64,000 nucleotides of DNA, taken from Phycisphaerales bacterium (GTDB lineage: Bacteria; Planctomycetota; Phycisphaerae; Tepidisphaerales; Tepidisphaeraceae). Position numbers and translations under genes: made by a program. The notes below the pieces were generated by a model. That model searched no databases and was not told the DNA's origin. It saw nothing but the letters and a program-made list of their open reading frames with translations. This document shows positions 36,519 to 45,232 of this stretch, one piece after another; within the stretch, counting starts at the first letter, position 1, and every line of letters starts with the position of its first letter. The stretch covers positions 1-64,000 of the forward strand of contig JADLCB010000007.1 of the NCBI GenBank assembly GCA_020847375.1. Direction: 5' to 3'.

Positions 36519-37424
36519 ATGGCGGAAAAATTGTTGCAGCTCGGTCATTCTCCCGACCCGGACGATGCGTTCATGTTTTATGCCTTGGCGCAAAATCCGC
36601 CGCTGATTGATACCCGCGGGTATCGATTTAATCATGTTCTACAGGATATTCAGACGCTGAATCAACGCGCCCGGCGCGGCGAGTTGGAAATAACGGCGAT
36701 TTCAATTCACGCCTATCCCTATGTCGCTGATCGCTACGCCCTGACGAGCTGCGGTTCGTCGATGGGGGATGATTACGGCCCGATGGTTGTCACCCGTCAG
36801 CCGATGACGATAGAGGATTTGCGCGGTAAAACCATTGCCATTCCTGGCATCTTGACGACCGCGTTTCTGACTTTGCAACTGATTTTAGGGCGCGGGCAGA
36901 AGGTGGATCAAAACGGCAAACCGGAAGGGGAAGTGGTAAAAAATCCTGCTTTCAAATATCACATTGTCGAGTTTGATCAAATCCCGGATCATGTTCAACA
37001 GGGTCGGGCGGATGCGGGTTTGCTGATTCACGAGGGTCAGCTTACGTATCAGAAAGCAGGGCTGCACCTGGTGGTTGATGTGGGGGTGTGGTGGAAACAG
37101 CGCACCGGTCTGCCGCTGCCATTGGGTGGAAATTGCATCCGGCGCGATCTGGGCGCGTCAGCCATGCAGGAGGTGACGGATGTGCTCAAACAGTCGATCC
37201 AGTTCAGCCTGGATCACCGCGAAAAAGCGGTGAAGTATGCCCTGCAGTTCGGCCGCGATCTGGATGAAAAACTGGCGGATCAGTTTGTGGGGATGTACGT
37301 CAACGACTGGACGCTGGATTATGGCCAGCGTGGTCGGCAGGCGATTTCGCGCCTGCTTAAAGAAGGCGCGCAGGCTGGTCTTGTGCCGGATATCGGCGAG
37401 ATTGATTACGTCACCGCCCGTTAG
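36519..37424 (+). CDS. mqnD: 1,4-dihydroxy-6-naphthoate synthase MqnD
   Basis: Enzyme of the futalosine route to menaquinone; converts cyclic dehypoxanthinyl futalosine to 1,4-dihydroxy-6-naphthoate. The 301-residue periplasmic-binding-protein-like fold begins LLQLGHSPDPDDAFMFYAL, the diagnostic N-terminus; ITAISIHAYPYVADRYAL and GKTIAIPGILTTAFL are further signatures. AAAGGA lies upstream of ATG 36519. It shows that this organism uses the futalosine pathway; mqnA, B, C and E are not in the window. Confidence 0.93.
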   Translation: MAEKLLQLGHSPDPDDAFMFYALAQNPPLIDTRGYRFNHVLQDIQTLNQRARRGELEITAISIHAYPYVADRYALTSCGSSMGDDYGPMVVTRQPMTIEDLRGKTIAIPGILTTAFLTLQLILGRGQKVDQNGKPEGEVVKNPAFKYHIVEFDQIPDHVQQGRADAGLLIHEGQLTYQKAGLHLVVDVGVWWKQRTGLPLPLGGNCIRRDLGASAMQEVTDVLKQSIQFSLDHREKAVKYALQFGRDLDEKLADQFVGMYVNDWTLDYGQRGRQAISRLLKEGAQAGLVPDIGEIDYVTAR

Positions 37425-37433
37425 GCGATGCGG

Positions 37434-37814
37434 CTAGTGGCCGGCGTTTTTGAGATAGTCAGCCGGCGCCAGCAGGGCGTTTAGCTCATTCAGGTCAGAC
37501 ACCTGAACTTTGATCATCCACCCCTGGCCGAACGGATCGCGGTTGACCAACCCGGGATCATTCGTGAGTGCTTCGTTGACCGCAACAACCGTGCCGCTTA
37601 CGCCGCAGTTCAGGTCGCTGGCGGTTTTGACGGACTCGATTTCGCCAAAACTACCCCCCGCTTGGAGCGTTGCGCCAACCCTGGGTAGCTGGACGTATGT
37701 CACATCCGTCAGTTCGTCAGCGGCAAATTGAGTGATACCGATGGTCACGACATTGCCTTCAGCCTTGTGCCATTCGTGGGTTGACAGATATTTACGGTCG
37801 TTGGGAATAGACAT
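37434..37814 (-). CDS. gcvH: Glycine cleavage system H protein
   Basis: A 126-residue lipoyl carrier that shuttles the aminomethyl group between P, T and L proteins. Lipoylated lysine in GEIESVKTASDL; N-terminus YLSTHEWHKAEGNVVTIGIT is typical. AGGAG precedes the start. It follows gcvT on the same strand after a 58-base gap, so the two are an operon. The tip convergent with mqnD leaves only ten bases between stops. gcvP is absent here. Confidence 0.96.
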   Translation of the reverse strand: MSIPNDRKYLSTHEWHKAEGNVVTIGITQFAADELTDVTYVQLPRVGATLQAGGSFGEIESVKTASDLNCGVSGTVVAVNEALTNDPGLVNRDPFGQGWMIKVQVSDLNELNALLAPADYLKNAGH

Positions 37815-37872
37815 TGTTGCTCCTGTTTTGTTCGCTGCCGTAATCCAACCAATGCGGTGCGGGGCAATAGGG

Positions 37873-38976
37873 TTACGGATTGCTTCGTTTATAAAAAGGT
37901 AGTTTAACGATGCGGGCCTGGCTGGGGGATCCCTTCAGATCGGCGGAAAGTTGCGTGCCGATTGCCGAGTGGTCAGCATCAACAAACGCCATGGCGATAC
38001 TTTTTTGCAGTGTCGGGCTGAACGTGCCGCTGGTGACCTGCCCAACTGGCGCACCATCGGACGTGGCCAGGGTGGTTCCCTGACGGGCGATGCGCCGATC
38101 TTCCAGTTCCAACCCCACCAGGACGCGCTTCGGGCCTTGTGCGGCGATTTCACGCAGCTTCTGCACGCCGACGAAATTACTGTCCAGATTGACCGCCCAT
38201 TTCAGACCGGCACTGATCGGGTCGATATTCTCATCCAGCTCATGACCGTACAGCGGCATGCCCGCCTCCAGACGCAGCGTGTCACGGGCGGCCAAACCGG
38301 CTGGTTTGAGCGTGGCGTTTTCCTTGTCCATCTTCCCGGCCAACATTTTCATGGCCATGCCCGCCATCATCGCCGGCAGGATGATTTCAATGCCATCTTC
38401 ACCGGTGTAACCGCTACGAAATACGCTGAGTTTAATCAGCATGATCTTGGCGGTTTCAAAGTGATAGCGTTTGATTGATTTGACATCCACCGGCAATACG
38501 CTCGCCAGCCGTTCGATGACTTTCGGTCCTTGCAGCGCAACCATTCCCGTGCTTTCGGTCTGATCGGCAAGGTCAAAATCCAGATCATGCTCGCGGCGAA
38601 AGGCAGTGAAGTATTGAATCAATTTTTCGCGGTTGCCGGCGTTGCAGACCATCAGGTAATGTTTGTTGTCGCGGCTGACGATAATGTCGTCCAGCACGCC
38701 GCCAGATTCGTTGCAGACCAGGGCATAACGACTCTGACCAACGACCATATCGTCAACCGGCCGGGTCAGCACAAGATTAAGAAATCGCCTGGTGTCTGAT
38801 CCGCTGAAATGCAGGCGGCCCATGTGCGAGACATCAAAAATGCTGCCGGAGTTACGGGTCTGCTGATGTTCATCAACAACACTGCGATACATCAGCGGCA
38901 TTTCCCAGCCGGAATAATCAACCATCCGCGCGTCGGCGGAAACATGAAAATCGTAAAAAGGTGTATGTTTGAGCAT
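37873..38976 (-). CDS. gcvT: Aminomethyltransferase, glycine cleavage T protein
   Basis: Transfers the methylene unit from the aminomethyl-lipoyl H protein to tetrahydrofolate, releasing ammonia. 367 residues from Met 38976 (LKHTPFYDFHVSADARMVDY). Family motifs: SGWEMPLMYRSVVDEHQQTR, SIFDVSHMGRL, RSGYTGEDGIEIILP, and the C-terminal barrel with RRIARQGTTL. A longer form from 39015 has unconserved residues. Translated just upstream of gcvH. Confidence 0.95.
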   Translation of the reverse strand: MLKHTPFYDFHVSADARMVDYSGWEMPLMYRSVVDEHQQTRNSGSIFDVSHMGRLHFSGSDTRRFLNLVLTRPVDDMVVGQSRYALVCNESGGVLDDIIVSRDNKHYLMVCNAGNREKLIQYFTAFRREHDLDFDLADQTESTGMVALQGPKVIERLASVLPVDVKSIKRYHFETAKIMLIKLSVFRSGYTGEDGIEIILPAMMAGMAMKMLAGKMDKENATLKPAGLAARDTLRLEAGMPLYGHELDENIDPISAGLKWAVNLDSNFVGVQKLREIAAQGPKRVLVGLELEDRRIARQGTTLATSDGAPVGQVTSGTFSPTLQKSIAMAFVDADHSAIGTQLSADLKGSPSQARIVKLPFYKRSNP

Positions 38977-39129
38977 AAAGTGTCGAAAGGTAGGGGTGTT
39001 GCAGCAAAAATGCAAGAAAAGAGCGGGAAATTAGCGTAAAATAACGTCATGGTGTCGCACGTTCGATTCTGAAATCAGTGACCGGGTGTGCGTATGGAAT
39101 AAAGGCTTTGATTTGGGAGTATTGCCTGT

Positions 39130-39663
39130 ATGACCGATCACGATGAACCGACGAATATCCCGACGGAGAAACGCGCGGGGTTGCCAGCGCGATTGATGAA
39201 TTATCTGCGCCTGCATCCATCGATGTTTCTATGGATCTTGATCGTAGCCCTGCTGGTGATGGTGCAGTGGCCACAGATCAAAGGGGGTTATTATTCGCTG
39301 ATGGGGATTGCTGCACCGGCGGACAACATTCCCTGGCGTACCGACTATCAGGCGGCCCTCCAAGAATCAGCCGCCAGCGGAAAACCCGTTTTACTCGACT
39401 TTTCAGCCGACTGGTGCCCGCCCTGCAAAGTGATGAAGCATGAGGTCTGGCCTGACGCCGACGTACACAAGGCCGTGATCGATTCATATATTCCCGTTTA
39501 TCTCGACGTGGATAATCCCGCTTCTCAAGCTGCCGCCAATCGTTACGCCGTTCGCTCAATTCCGTCCCTGTTCATTGTCGATAGCCAGGGAAATGTGCTC
39601 AAGCAAGAGCAGTTTCTCAGCCGTCGCGGGATGCTCGATTTTCTTTCGATTGCCCAGCCCTGA
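39130..39663 (+). CDS. Membrane-anchored thioredoxin-like protein
   Basis: A 177-residue protein. A polar head (1-33) is followed by one membrane helix (about 36-53, MFLWILIVALLVMVQW) and a thioredoxin fold (about 75-177) with the redox motif DWCPPCKVMKHEVW. The SIPSLFIVDSQGNVL strand has the cis-Pro. The CPPC pair and W-P-D-A-D-V pattern resemble DsbD gamma or thiol:disulfide interchange proteins. With the N-terminus inside, the domain would face the periplasm and could reduce cytochrome c or other envelope proteins. Confidence 0.82.
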   Translation: MTDHDEPTNIPTEKRAGLPARLMNYLRLHPSMFLWILIVALLVMVQWPQIKGGYYSLMGIAAPADNIPWRTDYQAALQESAASGKPVLLDFSADWCPPCKVMKHEVWPDADVHKAVIDSYIPVYLDVDNPASQAAANRYAVRSIPSLFIVDSQGNVLKQEQFLSRRGMLDFLSIAQP

Positions 39664-39767
39664 CAGCACCAGGGTTTGCATCGCACACCCTGTCTGGCAC
39701 ACATCACATAATTCAGCAGCGGGTGTTGAGACTGGCGTCAACTTGGTTATAGTGTCGTGCCTGACTT

Positions 39768-39856
39768 GGAGAGGTGTCCGAGTGGCCGAAGGAGCAGCAC
39801 TGGAAATGCTGTATCGGGCTTAAACCCGATCGAGGGTTCGAATCCCTCCCTCTCCG
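39768..39856 (+). tRNA. tRNA-Ser (anticodon GGA)
   Basis: A complete class II tRNA of 89 bases. Acceptor stem GGAGAGG (39768-39774) pairs with CCTCTCC (39849-39855), discriminator G. The anticodon loop TGGAAAT gives GGA, reading UCC and UCU serine codons. A long variable arm precedes GAGGGTTCGAATCCCTC, the T arm. CCA is not encoded. It stands alone between the thioredoxin-like gene and scpA. Confidence 0.95.
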
Positions 39857-40049
39857 TTGCATGTCTGCTGTTCTGCTTAATGGGTCTGCTTTGAGCATCA
39901 CGCGCGACATTGGGGAACAACCTTAATTTTCAATTCGACCCTTTCAAGCATTTAAGTGACAAGAGCGTTTGGAGTATCATTGGGTCTTTGACCATGATGG
40001 ACGTGAAAGCTCAGATGCTTAAAATCACAGCCAACGACATGGAGGTGAC

Positions 40050-40949
40050 TTGGATTATCGCGTCGAACTGGACATCTATAATGGCCCGCTGGACCTGCTG
40101 CTCTATTTGATCAAGCGGGATGAGCTGGATATTCACGATATTCCGATAGCCCGGATTACTGATAGCTACATGGATCATGTGCATCTGCTCAAGGAAGCGC
40201 GGCGTGGCGGGCTGGATATCAATGTGGCTGGCGAATTTCTGGTAATGGCAGCCACGCTCATGGAGATTAAATCGGCGATGCTCCTGCCGAGTCAGCCGCC
40301 GCAGGAAGGGGAAGAACCGAGCGTTGCGCAGGAGCTGGCTGATCCGCGCTATGAGTTGGTGCAGAAACTTCTGGAATATAAAAAATTCAAGGATGCCGCC
40401 CTGGCGATGGAGCAGCAGGCGATGACGCACGCGCAGCGTTTTGCCCGTTATCCAGCCCGTGAACAGGGTCAGGGTGATGAATTACCGCCGATTGATCTGG
40501 AAGAAGTACAGGTGTGGGATCTGCTGTCGGCGTTTAACCGGTTGATGAGTGAAGTGGGGCTGCGCAAACCGGCGTATCATGAGGTCATTTATGACGATAC
40601 GCCGATTGATCTGCACGCAGCGGATATTGAAGATCGACTGAATCGGGAAAAGCGACTTTCGCTGCGGCAGTTGATTACCGGCCGGTCGAGTAAAAGCGAG
40701 ATGGTGGGGGTGTTTCTGGCGTTACTGGAGTTGATTCGTCAGAAAAAGGTTCTAATCGAGCAGGCGCAGACATTTGGTGAAGTTGAGATTGTCCTGGCAC
40801 CGGAAGAACACCGGCGCACGGGCGAGCAGTCGTCGCTGCATCTGGTTGATGAATCAGAAACACAAGTCAAAACACGAGCCGATTCTCCGTCAATGTCCAG
40901 CGACGAAGCAGCGCCATCCGACGATAAACAGCCCATATCCGAGGGATGA
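40050..40949 (+). CDS. scpA: Segregation and condensation protein A (ScpA)
   Basis: Kleisin subunit of the SMC-ScpAB condensin. About 299 residues. N-terminus DYRVELDIYNGPLDLLLYLI is the family signature; DIHDIPIARITDSYMDHV and EFLVMAATLMEIKSAMLLP follow; the C-terminal winged helix is about 190-255 (RLSLRQLITGRSSKSEMVGVF split across it). The only in-frame start is TTG 40050, because a TAA lies just 30 bases upstream. GGAGG at 40041-40045 is only four bases away, a short spacing for a rare start codon, so low-level translation is likely. The last 50 residues are acidic and unconserved. scpB is not adjacent. Confidence 0.92.
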   Translation: MDYRVELDIYNGPLDLLLYLIKRDELDIHDIPIARITDSYMDHVHLLKEARRGGLDINVAGEFLVMAATLMEIKSAMLLPSQPPQEGEEPSVAQELADPRYELVQKLLEYKKFKDAALAMEQQAMTHAQRFARYPAREQGQGDELPPIDLEEVQVWDLLSAFNRLMSEVGLRKPAYHEVIYDDTPIDLHAADIEDRLNREKRLSLRQLITGRSSKSEMVGVFLALLELIRQKKVLIEQAQTFGEVEIVLAPEEHRRTGEQSSLHLVDESETQVKTRADSPSMSSDEAAPSDDKQPISEG

Positions 40950-41036
40950 GGGGTTTGTTGGGCATATTGGCGGGTGAAATAATCGTGGTAAACTGCTGGT
41001 TTGGATTGCCTTGATTAAAATTGTTGGAAGCTCGTT

Positions 41037-42158
41037 ATGAGTGATGTGCGGAAAAATGCGCTGGCGGGTGTGCAGCGCATGGTTATAAAACTCGGAACCC
41101 AGCTACTGAGCGACAAATCCAGGGGGCTGGATCAGGCGTATATTTCGTCCATCGCGACGCAGGTTGCCAATCTGCGCCAGCGGGGGATTCGTTGCACGCT
41201 GGTCAGCAGTGGCGCGATCGGCTGTGGAATGGCGGAATTGAAACTGACGCGGCGTCCGACCGATTTGGCGCAGTTGCAGGCGGTGGCGGCGATCGGTCAG
41301 CGCAAGTTGGTGGATACGTGGGCTGATGCGCTGGGGCCGCACGGGATACATGCCGCCCAACTCCTGATTACGCGCGATGACATCGAGAATAGGGCGCGTT
41401 ATCTGAATCTTCGCAATACGATTGCGGCGGTGCATGATCTGGGGGGTGTGCCGATCATCAACGAAAACGATACGGTTAGCACGGATGAAATCATCAAGAT
41501 CACGTTCGGCGATAACGACATTCTGGCGGCGATGGTGACGAACGCGCTGCGTGCCAATGTGCTGGTGCTGATGACGGTGGTGGACGGCGTTCTGGATGCC
41601 GGCGGCAGGCGGATCGATGTTGTCGATAATCCCGAGCAGGCGCAGAAGTTGGTGCGGGCGGAAAAAACGCGGTTGGGCAAGGGGGGGATGAGTTCAAAGG
41701 TGGAGGCGGCGCGCATGGTAACCGGCGCAGGCGATGTGCTGGTGATCGTCAATGGCCGGATGGAAAATGTGCTGGAAAAACTGGTTGATGGTCAGGAGAT
41801 CGGGACACTGTTTGTTCCCGCGGCGCACAAGCGATCCAGCCGGGCGCGATGGATCGGAAGCGTGCGGCCGGTGGGAACCATCCTCGTGAATGAAAATTGT
41901 GTCAAGGCACTGGTGCAGCGGCATGGTTCATTGCTGGCGGTGGGCGTGGTGGATGTGCGCGGAACATTCAAGCGCGGTGACGTGGTGGATGTTGTCGGGC
42001 CGGCCAGCCAGATTGTGGCGCGCGGGTTGAGCAACTATAACGCGGCTGACGTGTCGCGGATCCAAGGTAAAAAGACGGCGGAAGTCCGCAGCCTGCTTAA
42101 GGAAGAAGCGTATGACGAGGTTATCCATCGTGATAACCTGGTGGTGCTGACGGCATGA
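41037..42158 (+). CDS. proB: Glutamate 5-kinase with PUA domain
   Basis: First step of proline synthesis: phosphorylates glutamate. The 373-residue length matches the full-length form. Amino-acid kinase domain (1-260): MVIKLGTQLLSDK, TLVSSGAIGCGMAELKL, GVPIINENDTVSTDEI, RLGKGGMSSKVEAARMV. C-terminal PUA domain (about 280-370). proA is not adjacent. Confidence 0.97.
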   Translation: MSDVRKNALAGVQRMVIKLGTQLLSDKSRGLDQAYISSIATQVANLRQRGIRCTLVSSGAIGCGMAELKLTRRPTDLAQLQAVAAIGQRKLVDTWADALGPHGIHAAQLLITRDDIENRARYLNLRNTIAAVHDLGGVPIINENDTVSTDEIIKITFGDNDILAAMVTNALRANVLVLMTVVDGVLDAGGRRIDVVDNPEQAQKLVRAEKTRLGKGGMSSKVEAARMVTGAGDVLVIVNGRMENVLEKLVDGQEIGTLFVPAAHKRSSRARWIGSVRPVGTILVNENCVKALVQRHGSLLAVGVVDVRGTFKRGDVVDVVGPASQIVARGLSNYNAADVSRIQGKKTAEVRSLLKEEAYDEVIHRDNLVVLTA

Positions 42159-42221
42159 TCGGAATGGTGTGTAGTGTAACGGCATCTGATCAATGTCGCG
42201 GAAACTTGAAGGGATGTTGTC

Positions 42222-43259
42222 ATGGTCGATGTGGCGCTGGTTGGTTGTGCTCATATTCATACTCCTGGTTTCATCAAGATGCTTGGAGAGATGAGCGATC
42301 GGATTCGGGTGGCGGCGGTATGGGATGACGATCCGCAGCGCGGAAAAGTGCGGGCGGATGAGTTGTCGGCGCCGCTGGTCGGTGATTTGCAGACGATCTG
42401 GAAAAACAAGCAGATCAAAGCGGTTATCATTTGCAGTTCGACGAATCGTCATGAGGAGCTGGTGCGGGCGGCGGCGCGGGCGAAAAAACATGTTTTCGCG
42501 GAAAAGCCGTTGGGGATGGGCAGTCGTGATTCCTACCGGATGGCCAAGGCGGTTCAAAAAGCGGGGGTGATGTTCAGCACCGGTTATTTCAGCCGATCAT
42601 CGGCGGTTCATCGGTTTCTGCGCCAGCAGATTCGCAAGGGCGCGTTTGGTCAGATTACCCGGATACGGGGCAGCAACTGCCACAACGGCGCGCTGGGCGG
42701 GTGGTTTGATGACAAGCCGAACGATGCAGCCAACAACTGGCGCTGGATGGCGGATCCGACGATTGCCGGTTGCGGCGGATTTGGTGACCTGGGGACCCAT
42801 CTGCTGGATATTATGATCTGGCTGATGGGCCCGGTGCAGCAGGTTACGGCGCAGACCAGTTTGGGAACGCGGCGCTACGAAGGGTGTGATGAAGTGGGCG
42901 AAGGGTTGATTCGTTTTGCCAATGGTGCAATTGGTACGCTGGCGGGATCGTGGGATGATCTGGCCAATCCGGTTACGTTGATGATCAGCGGGACGCAGGC
43001 GCATGCGTGGGTGCGCGATGGTCAGTTGTACTTTCAGAGCAAGAATGTCCAAGGGGCGGATGGTCAGTCGCCCTGGACGGATCTTCCGCCGAGCTGGCCG
43101 CATTCTTTTGTGGTGTTCTGCGATGCGGTATGCGGGAAGCAAACCGGCGAACTGGTGAATATCAACGAAGCGGCGTACTGCGTTGCGGTGATGGAAGCAA
43201 TGTATGAAGGAGCGGCCAAGGGCAAATGGGTTAAGCCCAAGGTGCCGATCACCGTTTAA
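42222..43259 (+). CDS. Gfo/Idh/MocA-family oxidoreductase
   Basis: A 345-residue NAD(P)-dependent dehydrogenase-like protein. It begins VDVALVGCAHIHTPGF (Rossmann loop with an atypical cysteine-histidine sequence); KHVFAEKPLGMG is the EKP motif; GGFGDLGTHLLDIMIWLMG contains the catalytic-site GTH(L)LD pattern. Immediately upstream of the TGA-containing isomerase/epimerase on the same strand (62-base gap), so the two probably act in one sugar pathway; oxidoreductase plus xylose-isomerase-like epimerase is a common pair in planctomycetes. Confidence 0.88.
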   Translation: MVDVALVGCAHIHTPGFIKMLGEMSDRIRVAAVWDDDPQRGKVRADELSAPLVGDLQTIWKNKQIKAVIICSSTNRHEELVRAAARAKKHVFAEKPLGMGSRDSYRMAKAVQKAGVMFSTGYFSRSSAVHRFLRQQIRKGAFGQITRIRGSNCHNGALGGWFDDKPNDAANNWRWMADPTIAGCGGFGDLGTHLLDIMIWLMGPVQQVTAQTSLGTRRYEGCDEVGEGLIRFANGAIGTLAGSWDDLANPVTLMISGTQAHAWVRDGQLYFQSKNVQGADGQSPWTDLPPSWPHSFVVFCDAVCGKQTGELVNINEAAYCVAVMEAMYEGAAKGKWVKPKVPITV

Positions 43260-43321
43260 GCGCTGACTGGTGGACGCTGGACGGATGACGATAAAGGGAA
43301 ATTATTACCTAAGAGAAGAAC

Positions 43322-44158
43322 ATGTTGAAATTAGCAGCGTTTGCAGATGAGATCAGTCCGAATCTGGATGAGCAGATTCGTGTTTGTCAGGCCAATGGTG
43401 TGAAGCAGATCGAGCTGCGCGGCGTGAACCAGATCAATGTGCTCGATTTTGACCTGGGCTTGCGCAAGGAGATCAAACGGAAGCTGGCTGACAGCGGCAT
43501 GGTGGTGGCGTGAATTGCTTCGCCGATCGGCAAGGTACCGATCGACAAGCCGTTTGATGCACATATGGATCGGTTCAAAATCGCCGTGGAATTGGCGGAA
43601 TTTTTTGAATCGCCCCTGATTCGTGTCTTCAGCTATTATTCAACGCAAGGCAGGGATGAGAAGGAAATTCTCACGCACCGCGATGAAGTCATGGCCCGGT
43701 TTCGGCGCAAGCTCGATTATATTTCCGGTCGTAAGGTGGTGCTGGTGCATGAAAATGAACATGCGATTTATGGCGAAAAGGTTGCCCAGTGTGTGGATTT
43801 GTTGCAGACGATGAATTCGCCACAGTTGCGTGCTGCGTTCGATCCGGCGAATTTTGTGGTGGCGGGGGAAGATCCGGGAGTGAACTGGCCGTTGCTCAAA
43901 CCCTATACGATTCATTTTCACATCAAAGACGCGCTGATGAGCACGGGCAAGATCGTCCCGGCGGGTCAGGGCGATGGCAAGATCGGGTTGATACTGACTG
44001 ATGCATGGACCAGCGGATATCGCGGGCTGTTGAGCCTGGAGCCGCATCTCAAATTTGCCGGGCATAGCCATGGTGAGACCGGCGAGGCGCTATTCAAGGT
44101 GGCGACGGATGCGCTGAAGGAACTGTGTCGCACGTCTGGTGTGCCGCTGGATTGTTAA
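43322..44158 (+). CDS. Sugar phosphate isomerase/epimerase, candidate selenoprotein (in-frame TGA)
   Basis: A xylose-isomerase-like TIM-barrel protein of 278 residues if the TGA at 43511-43513 is read as an amino acid (position 64). Both halves are in the same frame with no other defect. The first gives LKLAAFADEISPNLDEQI and ends GMVVA; the second resumes IASPIGKVPIDKPFD. The barrel's metal ligands are all present (HENEH, FDPANFV, HFHIKDAL, LSLEPHL), so the active site is intact. Family members, as I recall them, carry a small residue, including cysteine, just before I-G/A-SPIGK, the position occupied by TGA. A SECIS-like hairpin follows. The ATG at 43565 lacks a ribosome site, so a separate second gene is unlikely. 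The alternatives are a recent nonsense mutation or a sequencing error. It starts at ATG 43322 with AAGAGAAG upstream. Confidence 0.75.
43517..43550 (+). promoter_or_regulatory. Candidate bacterial SECIS element
   Basis: Three bases after the TGA begins a two-part stem. The lower stem pairs GCTT (43517-43520) with AAGC (43547-43550). An internal loop (CGC / AC) follows, then a perfect 7-bp upper stem: CGATCGG (43524-43530) with CCGATCG (43538-43544). The 7-base apical loop CAAGGTA carries GGU at 43534-43536, 21-23 bases beyond the TGA. Bacterial SECIS elements have a stem just after UGA with G residues in the apical loop at about this distance (about 19-21 in E. coli fdhF). Decoding by SelB is inferred. 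Confidence 0.6.
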
Positions 44159-44259
44159 CTATCGGGATGATCGTGGAGCGCGAGGATCGCGACGATCGCG
44201 AGATAAAAAATAATCGATTGTGCGCGAACGGCTGGCGTATGGCGCAAATACGGGGGGAG

Positions 44260-45219
44260 TTATGGGAGACTGTTTTCCGGGGTTGATTGATCCTGAAACA
44301 GCGCATCAATGAAGCGGGTGGGATCGAAACTTTCAATGTCCTGCGGCGTTTCTCCCAGACCGATGAACTTGACGGGCAGATTAAGTTGCTGGCCGATGGA
44401 GAGGACGAATCCGCCCTTGGCACTGCCGTCGAGCTTGGCAATGAACAAGGCCGTTACGTTAATCGCCTGGCTGAACATCTGCGCCTGACGGATGGCGTTT
44501 TGGCCGGTTGTCGCGTCGAGTACGAGCATGACTTCATGGGGGGCGTTGGCGATTTTGCGGGAGACAACATCGCGGATTTTGGTCAGCTCGCGCATGAGAT
44601 GATCCTGCGTGTGCAGGCGACCGGCGGTATCGACGATCAGCACATCGATACCGCGCGACACGGCGGCTTCGCAGGCGTCGTACGCAACAGCGGCAGGGTC
44701 GGCGCCCATGCGATGCTTGACGATATCAACCCCGATACGCTCGGCCCAGATGGTCAGTTGATCGACGGCGGCGGCGCGGAAGGTGTCGCTGGCGCAGAGC
44801 ATGACTTTTTTGTTCATCTGGTTTTTCAAAAGCCAGGCGAGCTTGGCGATGCTGGTGGTTTTCCCCGCGCCGTTGATCCCCGCGACAAGGATTACCGTTG
44901 GGCCGGAGGTTTGAAATTGCAACTCGCTGGTGCCGATGTTATCGAGGATGGCCAGAAGCTCGTCTTTGACTATTTTTTCAGCTTCTTCAGCGTTGCGCAC
45001 CCGACCCAGCCGCCAGCGATCACGAACGGCGTCGAGAATCCGCTGCACGTTGGCGACGCCCATGTCCGCCTGGAGAAACTTTTCCTCCATTTCGGACAGA
45101 AAAGCGTCGTTGATCTGCCGTCCAGGGATAAAGAGCGTGCGCACGTCGGTGTTGAGCACCTGGGCGGTTTTTTTCAGTGCGCCTTTGAGTTTATCGAGTG
45201 TTTTGGAGAAAAAACGCAT
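44260..45219 (-). CDS. ftsY: Signal recognition particle receptor FtsY
   Basis: SRP GTPase receptor that docks ribosome-SRP complexes at the inner membrane. 319 residues from MRFFSKTLDKLKGAL (start 45219); there is no long acidic A domain, only a short N-terminal helix. N domain about 25-105; G domain: P-loop VAGINGAGKTTSIAKLAW, DTFRAAAVDQL, DTAGRLHTQDHLM, TKLD-like box FIAKLDGSAKGG. It lies 13 bases after nusB on the same strand, so they form an operon. The in-frame extension to 45279 has no support. Confidence 0.97.
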   Translation of the reverse strand: MRFFSKTLDKLKGALKKTAQVLNTDVRTLFIPGRQINDAFLSEMEEKFLQADMGVANVQRILDAVRDRWRLGRVRNAEEAEKIVKDELLAILDNIGTSELQFQTSGPTVILVAGINGAGKTTSIAKLAWLLKNQMNKKVMLCASDTFRAAAVDQLTIWAERIGVDIVKHRMGADPAAVAYDACEAAVSRGIDVLIVDTAGRLHTQDHLMRELTKIRDVVSRKIANAPHEVMLVLDATTGQNAIRQAQMFSQAINVTALFIAKLDGSAKGGFVLSIGQQLNLPVKFIGLGETPQDIESFDPTRFIDALFQDQSTPENSLP

Positions 45220-45232
45220 GGGTTGTATTGAG

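Noticed and set aside
43565..44158. Treating the second half of the epimerase as a separate gene
   Set aside because: Its first Met is mid-domain, with no ribosome site, and the sequence between the TGA and that Met is family-conserved in frame.
44174..44208. GC-rich hairpin between the epimerase and ftsY as a terminator
   Set aside because: The stem is short (6 bp, loop of three) and no T-run follows in either direction; it may be chance.
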